Positions 8,878-18,438 of a stretch of 64,000 nt of DNA are shown here, in pieces (positions within the stretch are counted from its first letter, which is position 1; each line of letters starts with the position of its first letter). The notes below the pieces were generated by a model. It ran no database searches. It was not told the origin of the DNA and saw only the letters and a list, made by a program, of their open reading frames with translations. The translations under genes and the position numbers were made by a program. Source of the stretch: Promicromonospora iranensis (GTDB lineage Bacteria; Actinomycetota; Actinomycetes; Actinomycetales; Cellulomonadaceae); NCBI RefSeq assembly GCF_028994805.1, contig NZ_JAJQQP010000017.1, positions 95,562 through 159,561 on the forward strand. The letters are read 5' to 3'.

Positions 8878-8999
8878 GGTTTGACGTCCGCCTTCCCACC
8901 GCGCCTCACCCCGGTCTGTGGGACTTCAGTGGGACTTCGGGTGGCCTCCCCAAGCCACTCGCATCCACTTCCGTCTCACGGGCCGGAAGGAGAAACAGC

Positions 9000-9044
9000 A
9001 GGTCGGGCGGCATTTCCCCAGTTCAGGGACCTGCCGCCCGACCT
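9000..9044. terminator. 13-bp hairpin
   Basis: AGGTCGGGCGGCA at 9000-9012 is perfectly complementary to TGCCGCCCGACCT at 9032-9044 around a 19-nt loop. It lies between the convergent phzF-type gene (ends 8877) and the HEAT-repeat gene (ends 9384), so it may terminate either. Confidence 0.5.
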
Positions 9045-9299
9045 CCTCGATCCTCAGACGTTGCTTCCGACGTCTGAGCCTGCGGTTCCACTGCGGGCGC
9101 GTGCCTCGTTCCTCGGCCCGCACCCTGCGCTGCACCTCCGGCTCAGACGTTGAACTGTGCATACCGGTCCTGACCTGGAGATTTGTCGTCGGCCGTCGGC
9201 CGTTGGGACTTCCCTGGGACTTGAGCCGGTTGAGGCTTCGAAATCGCCGGCAAAGATCAGCCGACACGGTGAGCGGCCCACGTGGGACTCCTCGCCGAC

Positions 9300-9321
9300 T
9301 CGCACGACAACCGTCGTGCGA
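9300..9321. terminator. 9-bp stem, 4-nt loop hairpin
   Basis: TCGCACGAC at 9300-9308 pairs with GTCGTGCGA at 9313-9321 around AACC. It is about 60 bp beyond the stop of the minus-strand HEAT-repeat gene and fits its terminator. Confidence 0.5.
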
Positions 9322-9383
9322 ACGTTCAGGATAACGGCGGAGTCGCGACGGCAGCGAGGGCGGTCCGCTGCCCGTGGTCCCGC

Positions 9384-11483
9384 TCATGACAGCAGCGTGG
9401 TGATCGCATCACGGATTCTCCGACGCAGGTTGTCGTCCTCCCAGACGAGGCTGTCCCAGCTGCCAGAGGTGACGATGCGTGCGTCCTGCTCCCAAAGCGC
9501 GCGCAGTCCGGGAACGGCGTCGGTTTCGCCCATCTCGGTGAGCAGATCTGCGGCATCGATGCTGCCCCACGGGCCCGCGATCTCCTCGAGGAGCAGCGGA
9601 ACAAGACCTGCCGTAGCAGTGCCGGCATGCCAGAGCACACGGGCCGCCGGAACCCGTGCAGCGCCCTGGAAGGGCTCAGTGCGTTCTGCGAGACCGCGCA
9701 ACACTGGGACAAACGGTCCGAGGAGTTCAGGCGGAAGCTCCACCGACAACTCGGCCGCTCGGGCCGCAGGCCTCTCCCCCGCTCGCAGCACCGCGTCCAG
9801 GGTCGAGGCCACGGCGTCGATGTCCCCGACCGCACGCCAGACGATGCGGGCACTGGCGACCTGGAGCTCACGGTCCGGGTAAGTCTCGGCAGCGTGCCCC
9901 GTCAGGTGTGTTCGCAGGCGCGGGACCAGGGACGCCGCGTCGGGTCCCGCCTCTGCGACCAGGTTCAGATCCCAGTCGGTGAGCCGATGACCGCTGTCCA
10001 GGAGCCCTGCGGCCACCGCAACGAGCGGCGCGGGATCCTCACACAGCTGGTGCAGGGCGTGAGCTGCCCGCAGCGCGGGAAGCCCGGCCCCGTCAGCCGC
10101 CGCACGGAGCGCAGCCTCAGCGTCACGGGCTGCCGGGCCGATCGCGGCCAGCGCCATGGGAACGGCGTACGGAGCCACGGGGAGCGCGTCGACGAGGACG
10201 TCGAGGGCAGGTGCCGCAGCCGGCCCCCAGCCCCTGAGGACTGCGATGAGCGGGGCCGGACCGTCCGGCCAGCCTGCGGGGGTCGCCCACTCGGTGCGCT
10301 CGCTCGCCGAGGCATCAAGCACGGTCGCCAGTCGGTCGCGGATGACGGTCAGGGCGTCAGGGTCGAAGGACGGGACGTTGTCGCCGAGCAGCCGCAGCGC
10401 GTCCGGCGACTGGCCACGTTCCCATGCAGCGGTCAGCGCTGGAATGACGCGGTCGTCCCCGAGCCGAGCCAGGACGACAATCGCCATGTTCGCGGGACCG
10501 CGGTGGTCAGAGACGTCACCGAGCGCCAGGTGCGCCAATTCCGGCGCCAGGCTCGACGCCGCGTGACCAGCATCGGCAGCTGCAGCGACAGCAGCCGCCA
10601 CGACGCCCGTGTCGTCGTCGGCCAGAAGCTCGCGGAGGTGCCCAACGGAATCCCGCGCGGCCGACCGGCTGGCACGTGAGCGGAGGGCGAGGTTCTCCGC
10701 CTGACGGACACGACTCTCCGCGGAGCCAGTCCCCATCTTCGTGACAACAGTCCGCGCGGCAACGGCGTCGAGGCGTTCGATCACACCGTCGAACCGCCTG
10801 AAGGACTCCGTCCAGGCGCCGTTCCACTCCGCTTCCCGTGTGATCGCGGCCGCGAGGTGTTCCAGCGCCTCGCCAGGCACCGCGCGCCCGGCATCGAGGA
10901 GCACATGAGCCGCAGCAAGCGGAACCGGGAACGGATCTCGCAACGCGGCCTCGGCCACTGGGAGGGCGACAGCAGGCTCGACAGCGCACAGGCTCAGCAC
11001 AATGCCCGCCTGGACCTGCGGGTCGTCCTCTACCTCCCGCCGCGCGACCAGAGCGGACGCAGCTTTGTCACCGCCACCCGTGTGGGCGACTGCGTAGGTG
11101 GCAGCCTCACGGACCGCCACTTCGGGGTCCTCCAGCAGCGGCAGGAGCGAGTCCGAGTGGGCTCGCAAGGCCTCCCGGACCGCGGGCAGAGCGCTGCCGT
11201 CGCTCATGTTCGGATCTCCGAACGCACCCAACGCGAAGCACAAGGCATCCCGGTGGTGAACGGCACGACCAGCGGCCAGGTCCACGATGAACGGCACCGC
11301 AACCGCAGTCACGGGATAGACCGTCCCCTGGTGCCAGATCGAGGATAAGAACTCATCGAGCGCCTCACCCGCAACCCCCTTGTCGGGCGAAGCGAGCCCA
11401 CGCAGAATCTCGGCCGCATCGCCCGCAGGCCCGTAGGCCCCGCCCAAGCCTTCCCAGTTGATCGTGTCCAGGTCCTCAAGCAC
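9384..11483 (-). CDS. HEAT-repeat protein, 699 aa
   Basis: An Ala/Leu-rich, almost wholly helical 699-aa protein built of about 40-residue helical pairs (for example HSDSLLPLLEDPEVAVREAA and DPQVQAGIVLSLCAVEPAVA, then many more), ending in a non-repeat tail IRDAITTLLS. This is the HEAT/ARM-like scaffold seen in large uncharacterised actinobacterial proteins; no catalytic motif is visible. The N-terminus MLEDLDTINWEGL is typical of those proteins. It is divergent from the WD40 STAND ATPase with 244 bp between. Role unknown, probably protein-protein interaction. Confidence 0.75.
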   Translation of the reverse strand: MLEDLDTINWEGLGGAYGPAGDAAEILRGLASPDKGVAGEALDEFLSSIWHQGTVYPVTAVAVPFIVDLAAGRAVHHRDALCFALGAFGDPNMSDGSALPAVREALRAHSDSLLPLLEDPEVAVREAATYAVAHTGGGDKAASALVARREVEDDPQVQAGIVLSLCAVEPAVALPVAEAALRDPFPVPLAAAHVLLDAGRAVPGEALEHLAAAITREAEWNGAWTESFRRFDGVIERLDAVAARTVVTKMGTGSAESRVRQAENLALRSRASRSAARDSVGHLRELLADDDTGVVAAAVAAAADAGHAASSLAPELAHLALGDVSDHRGPANMAIVVLARLGDDRVIPALTAAWERGQSPDALRLLGDNVPSFDPDALTVIRDRLATVLDASASERTEWATPAGWPDGPAPLIAVLRGWGPAAAPALDVLVDALPVAPYAVPMALAAIGPAARDAEAALRAAADGAGLPALRAAHALHQLCEDPAPLVAVAAGLLDSGHRLTDWDLNLVAEAGPDAASLVPRLRTHLTGHAAETYPDRELQVASARIVWRAVGDIDAVASTLDAVLRAGERPAARAAELSVELPPELLGPFVPVLRGLAERTEPFQGAARVPAARVLWHAGTATAGLVPLLLEEIAGPWGSIDAADLLTEMGETDAVPGLRALWEQDARIVTSGSWDSLVWEDDNLRRRIRDAITTLLS

Positions 11484-11727
11484 CGCGCGAGCCTATCCGC
11501 TGACCACCGGCCGAGGCCGACATCCGAGCGATGGCGAGACGTCGACCAACCAGCCAAGACCCTGGGGCGCAGGTGTCAGCCGCATCGCCGGGACAACCTG
11601 GCAGGACGGTGGTGTCGGGGGCGCGTCGACCGGCAACCGTTGATGGGGTTGTAGGCCATGTCAATTGTTACTAGGCGGGCACGGCGGGCTGCGATGGCGG
11701 TAGGTTCACCGGCATGGCTGGGATCGC

Positions 11728-14700
11728 ATGAAGCGGAGCACGAATGGCGGCGGGATGAGAGTGCTCCGCGGCGCACTTTGGCTTGTGCTCATGGTCGCCA
11801 TCGCGGTCGCCGTAACGATCACTCCGGTTCTGCAGGGCCGTGTCCCGGCGGATGGATCGATCTGGACAGTGGTACGAAGCAGTTGGTTTCTTGCTGCCGT
11901 CGCCGTAGCGGTCGTGATCGCGGCTGCAGGCATGCTGCAGGTCCGGCTCCAGGGGACGGCATCCCCACACATGCCAGAAAACGCTGGCAGCGTCGGCGAA
12001 GGCGCGGCCACTGCGCAGCGAGTGGCAACACCTCACCTGGTTGCAGCTGGCAATGGTGTGTCCAACGTCGGCCAGGACGGGTCGTTTTTCCGCGGGCGAC
12101 GTGCCGCATTGCGGGAAATCAATGGATGGTTGTCTGCGCCCGCTACCGATCAGGTCAACCCACGAGTCCTGATCGTGACCGGGTCACCAGGAACGGGAAA
12201 GTCCGCAGTCCTCGGCCGAGTTCTGATGGCAGCAAACGACACGTCGCGGAGCGTCTCAGACGACCAGCTCGACGAGGTGGCGGCGCCACCAGGTTCGATC
12301 GGAATCGCAATCGAAGCAGCTGGCAAGTCCCCACTGGATCTAGGTCGGCAGATCGCTCAGGCCGTGGGACATGACATCGAGGAAGTCAAGGAACTCGCCG
12401 CCGCCTTAGCCTCGGCGCATGGTAGCGGCGACAGGTCGTTGACGATCTTGGTCGATGGTCTCGACGAGGCGGCCGCATCGGGTGCGGGCGATGTCGTCAG
12501 TAGCGTGCTGCGGCCGATCTCTCAGATGGAGGCCCGCTACGGCATCAGGCTGCTGCTGGGCACACGTGCAAGTCATCGCGGGGACGACCTGATTCACCCA
12601 TTCCCCGGCGCTCTGACGATTGATCTGGACAGCGACCGGTATTTCGAGGTCGAGGATCTTAAGCAGTACGCGTTGGCCCGGTTGCAGCAGGACCGGCCGG
12701 ACAACCCTTACCTGGATGGCGGCCTGGCCGGTCCCGTCGCGGACGAGATCGCGGTCCGTTCCAACCGGAATTTCCTGGTGGCTGGTCTCATCGCACATCG
12801 GCACGGCAAGGATGACGCAGTTGCCGTGGACTCCCCAGACGTGCAGGTGCCGGCCGACCTGATGGACGTGCTGCGAGACTATTTGCGTCGCGTGCCGCTC
12901 CTCGGTGGGCTGCCAGCGCGGCAGATTCTCAAGCCCTTGGCCTACGCCGAAGCACCAGGATTACCGGTTGGCCTGTGGAGCGCTGCGTTGAGGGCGTTGT
13001 TCGGGATCGAGACGAACGAGCTGCAGCTGAGGACATACGCAAGAGAGCTGGCCCGTGACTATCTGATCGAAACCGTACCGGCCGCCTCTGACGGGCAGCC
13101 GGTTTACCGCATGTTTCACCAAGCGCTGAGCGACTCGCTAGTGGGCGTCGATCCGTCTGTCCCGGAGTCCGTCTCGGACAACGCGAGGATCACGACAGCG
13201 TTCCTCGGCGCAGCACCGACCGATTGGTCCAGCGCCCCTCCATATCTGCTGCGCTCGTTGGCCAGCCATGCCGCAGCAGCGCGGATGCTTCCGGAACTCA
13301 TCGAACTGCTCGAAACGAGCAACTATCCGCTGCACGCGGACCTCGCGCGCTTGCAGACCGCGCTACAGGCTGATGACTCCGAAGGAGTAACTCGATATCG
13401 GCGCTTGCTGGGACTGATGCCCGCGAGCGACGGGATGGGGCCAGCGGAGCGGGCAGCTGCATGGTCCGTGACTGAAGCCTTGCGGGGCGTGCCCACAGCT
13501 AGGAACAGGTTCGCCGTGATGGCCAAGGAGTTGGGAGCCTCCCATGCCGGTGCCTGGGGTGCGGCGTGGACGTCCGAGGCCATGGCAAACGTCTTGACCG
13601 GCCACACCGACGTCGTGTTGTCCGTCGCGGTGACACCGGACGGACAGACCGTCGTGACAGGTAGCGGCGACGGAACGGTACGTATCTGGGACTTGCAGGC
13701 CGGCGCTCCATCGGCTGTTCTCTCCAGTCACATCCGCTTCGCCGCTTCCGCAGTCGTCTCACCAGATTGTCGGCACGCCATCATCAGCAGCGAAGACGGC
13801 CAAGTACTCGTGTGGAATATCCAGACTCGCACCCACCGAACGGTGTTCGTCGCCGGCGATATCGGCGAGACAAGCTCGTTAGCGGTGACACCCGATGGCG
13901 GACGCTTGGTAGTCGGCCGCTGGGCGGTTCGGTACCAGGATCTCCGAACCGGGGACAGAGAGACGGTGCTCGACCAACACGTCGGGGCGATCCGACTGGT
14001 GACCTCGGACGGCCAGCATGTTGTCACCGGCGGCTACCACTCCTTTCTTGACGAGGGTGAGTCCAACGATGACGGGGTACCCCTACAGGTGTGGGACCTT
14101 GAAACTGGCACCGAGCGAACGGTGCAGGCCGGGCAGATCGACAGGATCGGATCGATCGCCGTATCACCTGATGGGCGATTCGTCGTCTCCGGAGGAGGCG
14201 AGAAGACCATGCGAATCTGGGACCTGAAGACCGGGATCGAGCGGACTGTATACACAGAGCACTCTTCCCGTATCGGGTCGATCGCTGTGGCGCCCGATGG
14301 GCGCCACGCCGTCATCGGAAGCTACGACGGGACTCTGCGACTGTGGGACCTCTTCACCGAGACGGAGCTCACCCGGTTCGCCGGCCACACCGACGTTGTG
14401 CGCTCTGTTGCTGTTACCCCTGACGGCAGGCGGGCAATTTCGGGCAGTGACGATCACACGGTCAGGGTGTGGGATCTGCGCGTGCGGGACGCGCAATCCA
14501 TCCGTGTGGGCCACACTGACATCGTCCGAGCGGTCGCGCTGACATCGGATCAACGTCACGTCATTACCGGTAGCAGCGATGGAACCGCACGGGTCTGGGA
14601 TCTGCTAGACGGCACCCAGCGGGTCACGCTGACTGGCCACACCGGCTGGGTGCTGGCAGTGGCCACGGCGCCAAGCGGGCACGCCGTCACCGCCGGCACA

Positions 14701-15363
14701 GACGGCACCATTCGAGTGTGGCATCTGAAGACCGGGAAACTTCTAGCCACCCTCATTGACCGGATCCACGTCGTATGGGCGGTGGCCGTGTCACCAGATG
14801 GACGACACATCGTCTCCGGCAGCACCGACGGAACTATCCGGATCTGGGATCTGAAGAACCGGAAGCTGAGCGCCAAACTGATCGGACACACGGACGTTGT
14901 GGCAGCTGTTGCGACAACCCCGGACGGACAGCAGGTGGTCTCGGGTAGCGCGGACAGAACAGTGCGGGTTTGGGATATGAAGTTACATACCCTGCAGGCC
15001 ACACTGAAAGGTCACACTGGCGCCGTCCGAGCTGTCACCGTTACGCCGGACGGGCAGCACATCATTTCGGCCGGCGCTGACAGGACCGTCCGGATCTGGG
15101 ACCTGGTCGACAAGACCCTAAGGGCCACCCTGATCGGTCACACAGACGCAGTAGTAGCCGTCGCGGTGACACCGGACGGGAAACACATCATCTCGACCGG
15201 CCCCGATCGAACGATCCGGACATGGGACTTGAACAGGCAGACCGCACTGGACGTGATCCACGCTCCAGACCAGGTCCAAGCAGTCGCCACGTCAGGGAGT
15301 CGCATGTTGCAGGCGTTGACAAGCGGCGTACTCGCGATCGACATCTCAAGACGGTCCGGATGA
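11728..15363 (+). CDS. Membrane-anchored STAND NTPase with WD40 repeats
   Basis: A 1211-aa protein in three parts. Two hydrophobic segments (about residues 13-35 and 52-70) place it in the membrane. An ATPase follows, with Walker A GSPGTGKS (152-159) and Walker B LTILVDGLDEA (about 238-248), of the STAND/NACHT-like type. From about 625 onward there are WD40 blades: I count 13 xxWDL/W-type endings (TVRIWDLQAG, TMRIWDLKTG, TVRVWDMKLH, TIRTWDLNRQ and others) plus a degenerate last one, consistent with two seven-bladed propellers. Such proteins couple ligand sensing by the repeats to oligomerisation; some STAND proteins are antiphage sensors. No fused effector domain is recognised, so the output may be at the membrane. 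ATG 11755 is an alternative start. Confidence 0.85.
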   Translation: MKRSTNGGGMRVLRGALWLVLMVAIAVAVTITPVLQGRVPADGSIWTVVRSSWFLAAVAVAVVIAAAGMLQVRLQGTASPHMPENAGSVGEGAATAQRVATPHLVAAGNGVSNVGQDGSFFRGRRAALREINGWLSAPATDQVNPRVLIVTGSPGTGKSAVLGRVLMAANDTSRSVSDDQLDEVAAPPGSIGIAIEAAGKSPLDLGRQIAQAVGHDIEEVKELAAALASAHGSGDRSLTILVDGLDEAAASGAGDVVSSVLRPISQMEARYGIRLLLGTRASHRGDDLIHPFPGALTIDLDSDRYFEVEDLKQYALARLQQDRPDNPYLDGGLAGPVADEIAVRSNRNFLVAGLIAHRHGKDDAVAVDSPDVQVPADLMDVLRDYLRRVPLLGGLPARQILKPLAYAEAPGLPVGLWSAALRALFGIETNELQLRTYARELARDYLIETVPAASDGQPVYRMFHQALSDSLVGVDPSVPESVSDNARITTAFLGAAPTDWSSAPPYLLRSLASHAAAARMLPELIELLETSNYPLHADLARLQTALQADDSEGVTRYRRLLGLMPASDGMGPAERAAAWSVTEALRGVPTARNRFAVMAKELGASHAGAWGAAWTSEAMANVLTGHTDVVLSVAVTPDGQTVVTGSGDGTVRIWDLQAGAPSAVLSSHIRFAASAVVSPDCRHAIISSEDGQVLVWNIQTRTHRTVFVAGDIGETSSLAVTPDGGRLVVGRWAVRYQDLRTGDRETVLDQHVGAIRLVTSDGQHVVTGGYHSFLDEGESNDDGVPLQVWDLETGTERTVQAGQIDRIGSIAVSPDGRFVVSGGGEKTMRIWDLKTGIERTVYTEHSSRIGSIAVAPDGRHAVIGSYDGTLRLWDLFTETELTRFAGHTDVVRSVAVTPDGRRAISGSDDHTVRVWDLRVRDAQSIRVGHTDIVRAVALTSDQRHVITGSSDGTARVWDLLDGTQRVTLTGHTGWVLAVATAPSGHAVTAGTDGTIRVWHLKTGKLLATLIDRIHVVWAVAVSPDGRHIVSGSTDGTIRIWDLKNRKLSAKLIGHTDVVAAVATTPDGQQVVSGSADRTVRVWDMKLHTLQATLKGHTGAVRAVTVTPDGQHIISAGADRTVRIWDLVDKTLRATLIGHTDAVVAVAVTPDGKHIISTGPDRTIRTWDLNRQTALDVIHAPDQVQAVATSGSRMLQALTSGVLAIDISRRSG

Positions 15364-15569
15364 CGTCAGGGCCCTCTGCCAGCGTGTGAACCGGGGTCGA
15401 GCGCGCGTTCGCGATCACCTGCACTGTCCACTACCTGGCGAATCCCTGCCTGGGACGTGGGAGGGGTCGAGCTGCAGTCCGACGGCGGCTCGCGCAATGT
15501 GCTGAGGCGATCATGGGCACCGCCCCAGTACGACTGGCTAGAAGTCCCGGGTGGGTTCTTCTTTCTCGA

Positions 15570-15738
15570 CTCAGCGCCCAATGGAAAGCACACCCCTGCT
15601 GGATCGTCACCGATCCTAGCGTCGCGCACACGGACCCGCAGGCCAGAGCGTGCCGCGGCCAGTGCCAGGGAGGAATACGCCATCGCATCGACGGCGCTCA
15701 GCCCATGCGTACGGTGTCACCTATTCGTGCAGCAGTCC
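15570..15738 (+). repeat. Dispersed ~167-bp repeat, copy A
   Basis: The segment from CTCAGCGCCCAATGGAAAG to its end at GTGCAGCAGTCC recurs at 19995-20163 and 29264-29430 in the same orientation, roughly 85-90% identical by eye, with a few indels. Its last 25 bases (15715-15739) match, with one mismatch, the reverse complement of the IS end at 63906-63930, so it is probably a solo IS end. It lies between the WD40 STAND gene and the OLD gene. The rest of the 15364-15757 gap holds no convincing gene. Confidence 0.85.
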
Positions 15739-15757
15739 CGCTCACAGCAGGTCCCGT

Positions 15758-17521
15758 TCACCCGTGGTCCCGCGTTGTCGGGATGGACTCGGCGTTGGCG
15801 CCATCGATGAACTTGATGAGCGCCCGCACATGCACCGCTAGATCGTACAGCATCGGAACCTTGCTATCCCAGCGCTCGACGGTCTCGCGCGCGACTCGCA
15901 CCTTTGACACAGACTCTAGACCAGTCTTCGCCTTGGCCAAGGGGTTCTCGTACTTTCCCGCTGCCTTCGGCGTCGCCGTTCGGTGAGCAGCACGCAGAGC
16001 CTCCGCGAGCAGATCTGCCGGCACATAGTTCTCGACGGTGTATCCCTCGGTGATCCAAATCAGCCCGCCCTCGCCTTGAAGTTCTTCCCGGATCCGCCGC
16101 TTAGAAGCGTTGAGACGCTTCCCCTTCTCGGTCCGATCAGAGTCAATGACGATCGCCATGTTGCGGTTGAGCCGCCGCAGTTTGATGAACTCATCAAGCA
16201 TCTCGTCGTCGACATCCTTCGTCGTGAGGTGGTTCAGCAGCCCACCGCCGTAGAACATGATCGAATAGTGGACGCCCTCCACCAGCCGGTCACTTACTGA
16301 CTGGCGGATCCAGTGGTTGATATAGATCCGGTCAGATGGCCCCTCGACCCAGATCACCGCATTCGCCTGCACGATGTCCGAAGCTTTGTACCCCAGGTCA
16401 GCACAAATCAGGGACCTGTCCATCGGCGTGATCGCAGGGCTGACGCGTGTGCCCTCTGGCGACCACGTCGCATGAAAGATCGTGGCGATACTGCTGTTCA
16501 CCAAATGAGCCGAGTGGGTAGCGATGAGGTACTGGTTGTTGGTCTTCTCATCCAAGTAGCGCAGCAGCTTGCGCTGCAGGACTGGATGGAGGTGGATCTC
16601 CGGTTCTTCGATGCAGATCAGGCGCTCCTGGATCAGCGTCGCTGCGGCGGCCATGATCACAACCTGATGGATTCCGGTGCCGAGGTTTTCTAAGGGCAGG
16701 ACAGTGTCCCCGCGGACTACGTTGAGGGTTCCCCCCTCGCTCGGTACCTCCAGGATGATGCTCGGGTCGTCGAGAACACCACGCACGAAGTCTGTGATCT
16801 GGGTCCAGAGTCGCCGCGCTTTGTTCTGTACTGCTAGAGGGCGGTCCAGCTTCCGGAGCTCATCAATGAGTCCAGACCCGTCATAACGTTGCTCGCCATC
16901 GATGGGGGGCCCGATCTGTCGGAACGCGTCGATCGTTTCGACGCGTACGCTGTCGTCGGGCTGGAGCGCTGTAAGTAGGGCCATCGTTCGCGTTGCGGCG
17001 ACGCTCGATTGGCTCCCCTTGTACTCCGGCAACAGCTGCGACAACGCTCGTTGTGCGTGGATGTCGAGGCCGGCCGCGGTGGCCTCGATACCGTCGGTTT
17101 CGAGTCGCCACCCCCGACGAACCCACCTGCCGCCGCCTCCGGAGAGGTTTCCCTGTATCTGCTCGAAGTGTGACCACACAAGGTCATCGTCCGTCCCTGG
17201 GACCCGAGTTGTTCGCACGATGTCGACCAGGTGGTGGGGTTGGTTGACCACCTGGAATTTCTCCGCGAGATCGTCGTCTGAAACCCTTCTGGCAACCGCC
17301 ATGCGGAGCAGGGGTGCCTCCGCGAGATCGACAGGCCTGTCCAGTTCCTCCAGTTCGATCCTCTTACCGGAGCACAAGAGCTGAGCGAAGCGCAGCACGT
17401 TGGACTTACCGACGTTGTTCTGGCCCACGATGAGGTTGACCTTGTCCAGAGGGCCGACGTACTGCATCTCGCTGCCGAACGAACGGTAGCCCGCGATGCC
17501 GAACCCCATGAGTAGCTCCAT
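15758..17521 (-). CDS. OLD-family ATPase/TOPRIM endonuclease
   Basis: About 587 aa. The N-terminal ABC-type ATPase has GIAGYRSFG, Walker A VGQNNVGKSN, a signature-like LENLGTGIHQVVIMA, Walker B LICIEEPEIHLHP and the switch IATHSAHLVN. The C-terminal TOPRIM part has AVIWVEGPSDRIYI (metal-binding Glu) and AIVIDSDRTEKGKR (DxD). This is the OLD (overcoming lysogenization defect) family, including GajA of Gabija, usually antiviral nucleases. No UvrD-like partner (GajB) is adjacent, so it looks like a solitary OLD. Start options are ATG 17521 (given) or ATG 17509, which has a good GGAG; the frame also opens upstream to 17587 with weaker support. Confidence 0.85.
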   Translation of the reverse strand: MELLMGFGIAGYRSFGSEMQYVGPLDKVNLIVGQNNVGKSNVLRFAQLLCSGKRIELEELDRPVDLAEAPLLRMAVARRVSDDDLAEKFQVVNQPHHLVDIVRTTRVPGTDDDLVWSHFEQIQGNLSGGGGRWVRRGWRLETDGIEATAAGLDIHAQRALSQLLPEYKGSQSSVAATRTMALLTALQPDDSVRVETIDAFRQIGPPIDGEQRYDGSGLIDELRKLDRPLAVQNKARRLWTQITDFVRGVLDDPSIILEVPSEGGTLNVVRGDTVLPLENLGTGIHQVVIMAAAATLIQERLICIEEPEIHLHPVLQRKLLRYLDEKTNNQYLIATHSAHLVNSSIATIFHATWSPEGTRVSPAITPMDRSLICADLGYKASDIVQANAVIWVEGPSDRIYINHWIRQSVSDRLVEGVHYSIMFYGGGLLNHLTTKDVDDEMLDEFIKLRRLNRNMAIVIDSDRTEKGKRLNASKRRIREELQGEGGLIWITEGYTVENYVPADLLAEALRAAHRTATPKAAGKYENPLAKAKTGLESVSKVRVARETVERWDSKVPMLYDLAVHVRALIKFIDGANAESIPTTRDHG

Positions 17522-18312
17522 GAGCAGCCATCCTGGCAGCGGCTGCTCGTCGTGAACAGCTATAGCGGTCGGACCCAGTGACATCACAGTAACGTGATGA
17601 CTTGGTGCGCGGCGGTCGAGGCGAACGCGGCAAGAGCGGCAGGGCGAAGGCTATTATGGCCTCTGCTCGAAGATTCCGCCTTGGGTAGGAGATGGTCGCG
17701 TCCGGTCCTGGCGTGCACGTGAAGTGCGCTTCTATGGTTCCCGAAGTCGATCGACTTCGGCTCGCCCTCGGTGATGCCGGATGCGGACCTCGTTGCCTTC
17801 GTCGGGATTGCGGCCTGGTCCGATGAGGACGGTGGATCTGTCATCTGCGAGGAACGTACGGAAGCCGGCCTTCCGACGGGACAATGCTGCGTACGCAGAC
17901 AGCCCCAACCTGGTTCAGCCGGTCGACTGAAGCCGCACCCTTCACTGGCTGCCCGACGGCACCATTTGGGCGGCAGGAGAGCCGGTGACATCGTGCGGCC
18001 GGATGCTGCTGGCCTCGGTGTCGGGACGGGGACCTGGCACCGTCTGCTATTCGAAGCATGCGATATTCCTTGCGACAGCCGAGCACGGGTGCGACTGACG
18101 TACTGCGGGTCATTCGGTTACCGCAGGCCTGACCCCGTGCCCCGCGTCCGCGCCCCCACTGTCAAGCAGCGATAACGGGTCCCCTGCAGGTGAGCAGCTC
18201 TGGCGCGCCGCAAGTACGCAACTGCGTCAGCGGAGTCGCTTCCCGCACGTGTCGAGCCCGACAGCCACCCCTCGCCGTCGCGGAATCACGTGACACAGTG
18301 AGCGCCCCGGCA
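17522..18312. other. Intergenic stretch upstream of OLD gene
   Basis: About 800 bp without a convincing gene. Frames such as 17771-18175 (+) lack family features or a ribosome site. It contains a 20-bp perfect palindrome (annotated separately). It may hold the OLD promoter and decayed sequence. Confidence 0.4.
17741..17760. promoter_or_regulatory. 20-bp perfect palindrome
   Basis: CCGAAGTCGATCGACTTCGG reads the same on both strands with no spacer. It lies about 220 bp upstream of the OLD gene start. It could be a regulator site or a cruciform-forming element; no partner is identified. Confidence 0.4.
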
Positions 18313-18438
18313 TCAAGCCTCCAGCCGACCCTGGCGAAACCCGGCAACTCCGAGTGCCATCGCGATTTCCCGTGGCTCAGCACCCATAACGGCCTCCATG
18401 ATCGCAATCCCCACGGCCTCAGCCTTGCGGTCGTTCAG
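18313..18438 (-). CDS. Short in-frame ORF after the 417-aa gene
   Basis: Immediately after the TAA of the 417-aa gene the same frame stays open for 41 codons (LNDRKAEAVGIAIMEAVMGA, then EPREIAMALGVAGFRQGRLE), ending at TGA 18313-18315. Composition resembles a helix-turn-helix fragment. It could be read from ATG 18399 (28 aa), represent a lost C-terminal tail of the upstream gene, or be a remnant. No family recognised. Confidence 0.25.
   Translation of the reverse strand: MNDRKAEAVGIAIMEAVMGAEPREIAMALGVAGFRQGRLEA

Larger units (their letters stand above)
8881..9383. other. Gene-poor spacer with two hairpins
   Basis: About 500 bp without a convincing gene; frames exist in all directions but show no family features. 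It holds two hairpins annotated separately and two scattered copies of TGGGACTTC (around 8921 and 8934), with similar GGGACTT text near 9206-9220. It marks the left edge of the accessory island. Confidence 0.5.

Noticed and set aside
8881..9383. tRNA gene or attachment site at the island's left edge
   Set aside because: No cloverleaf or CCA-type 3' end could be found in the spacer; the hairpins look like terminators.
15758..17521. Gabija system (GajA plus GajB)
   Set aside because: The OLD protein is GajA-like in architecture, but no UvrD-type helicase gene is adjacent; the neighbour at 18439 lacks helicase motifs.
17771..18175. Plus-strand 134-codon frame upstream of the OLD gene
   Set aside because: Begins without a convincing ribosome site and shows no domain; composition is not gene-like.
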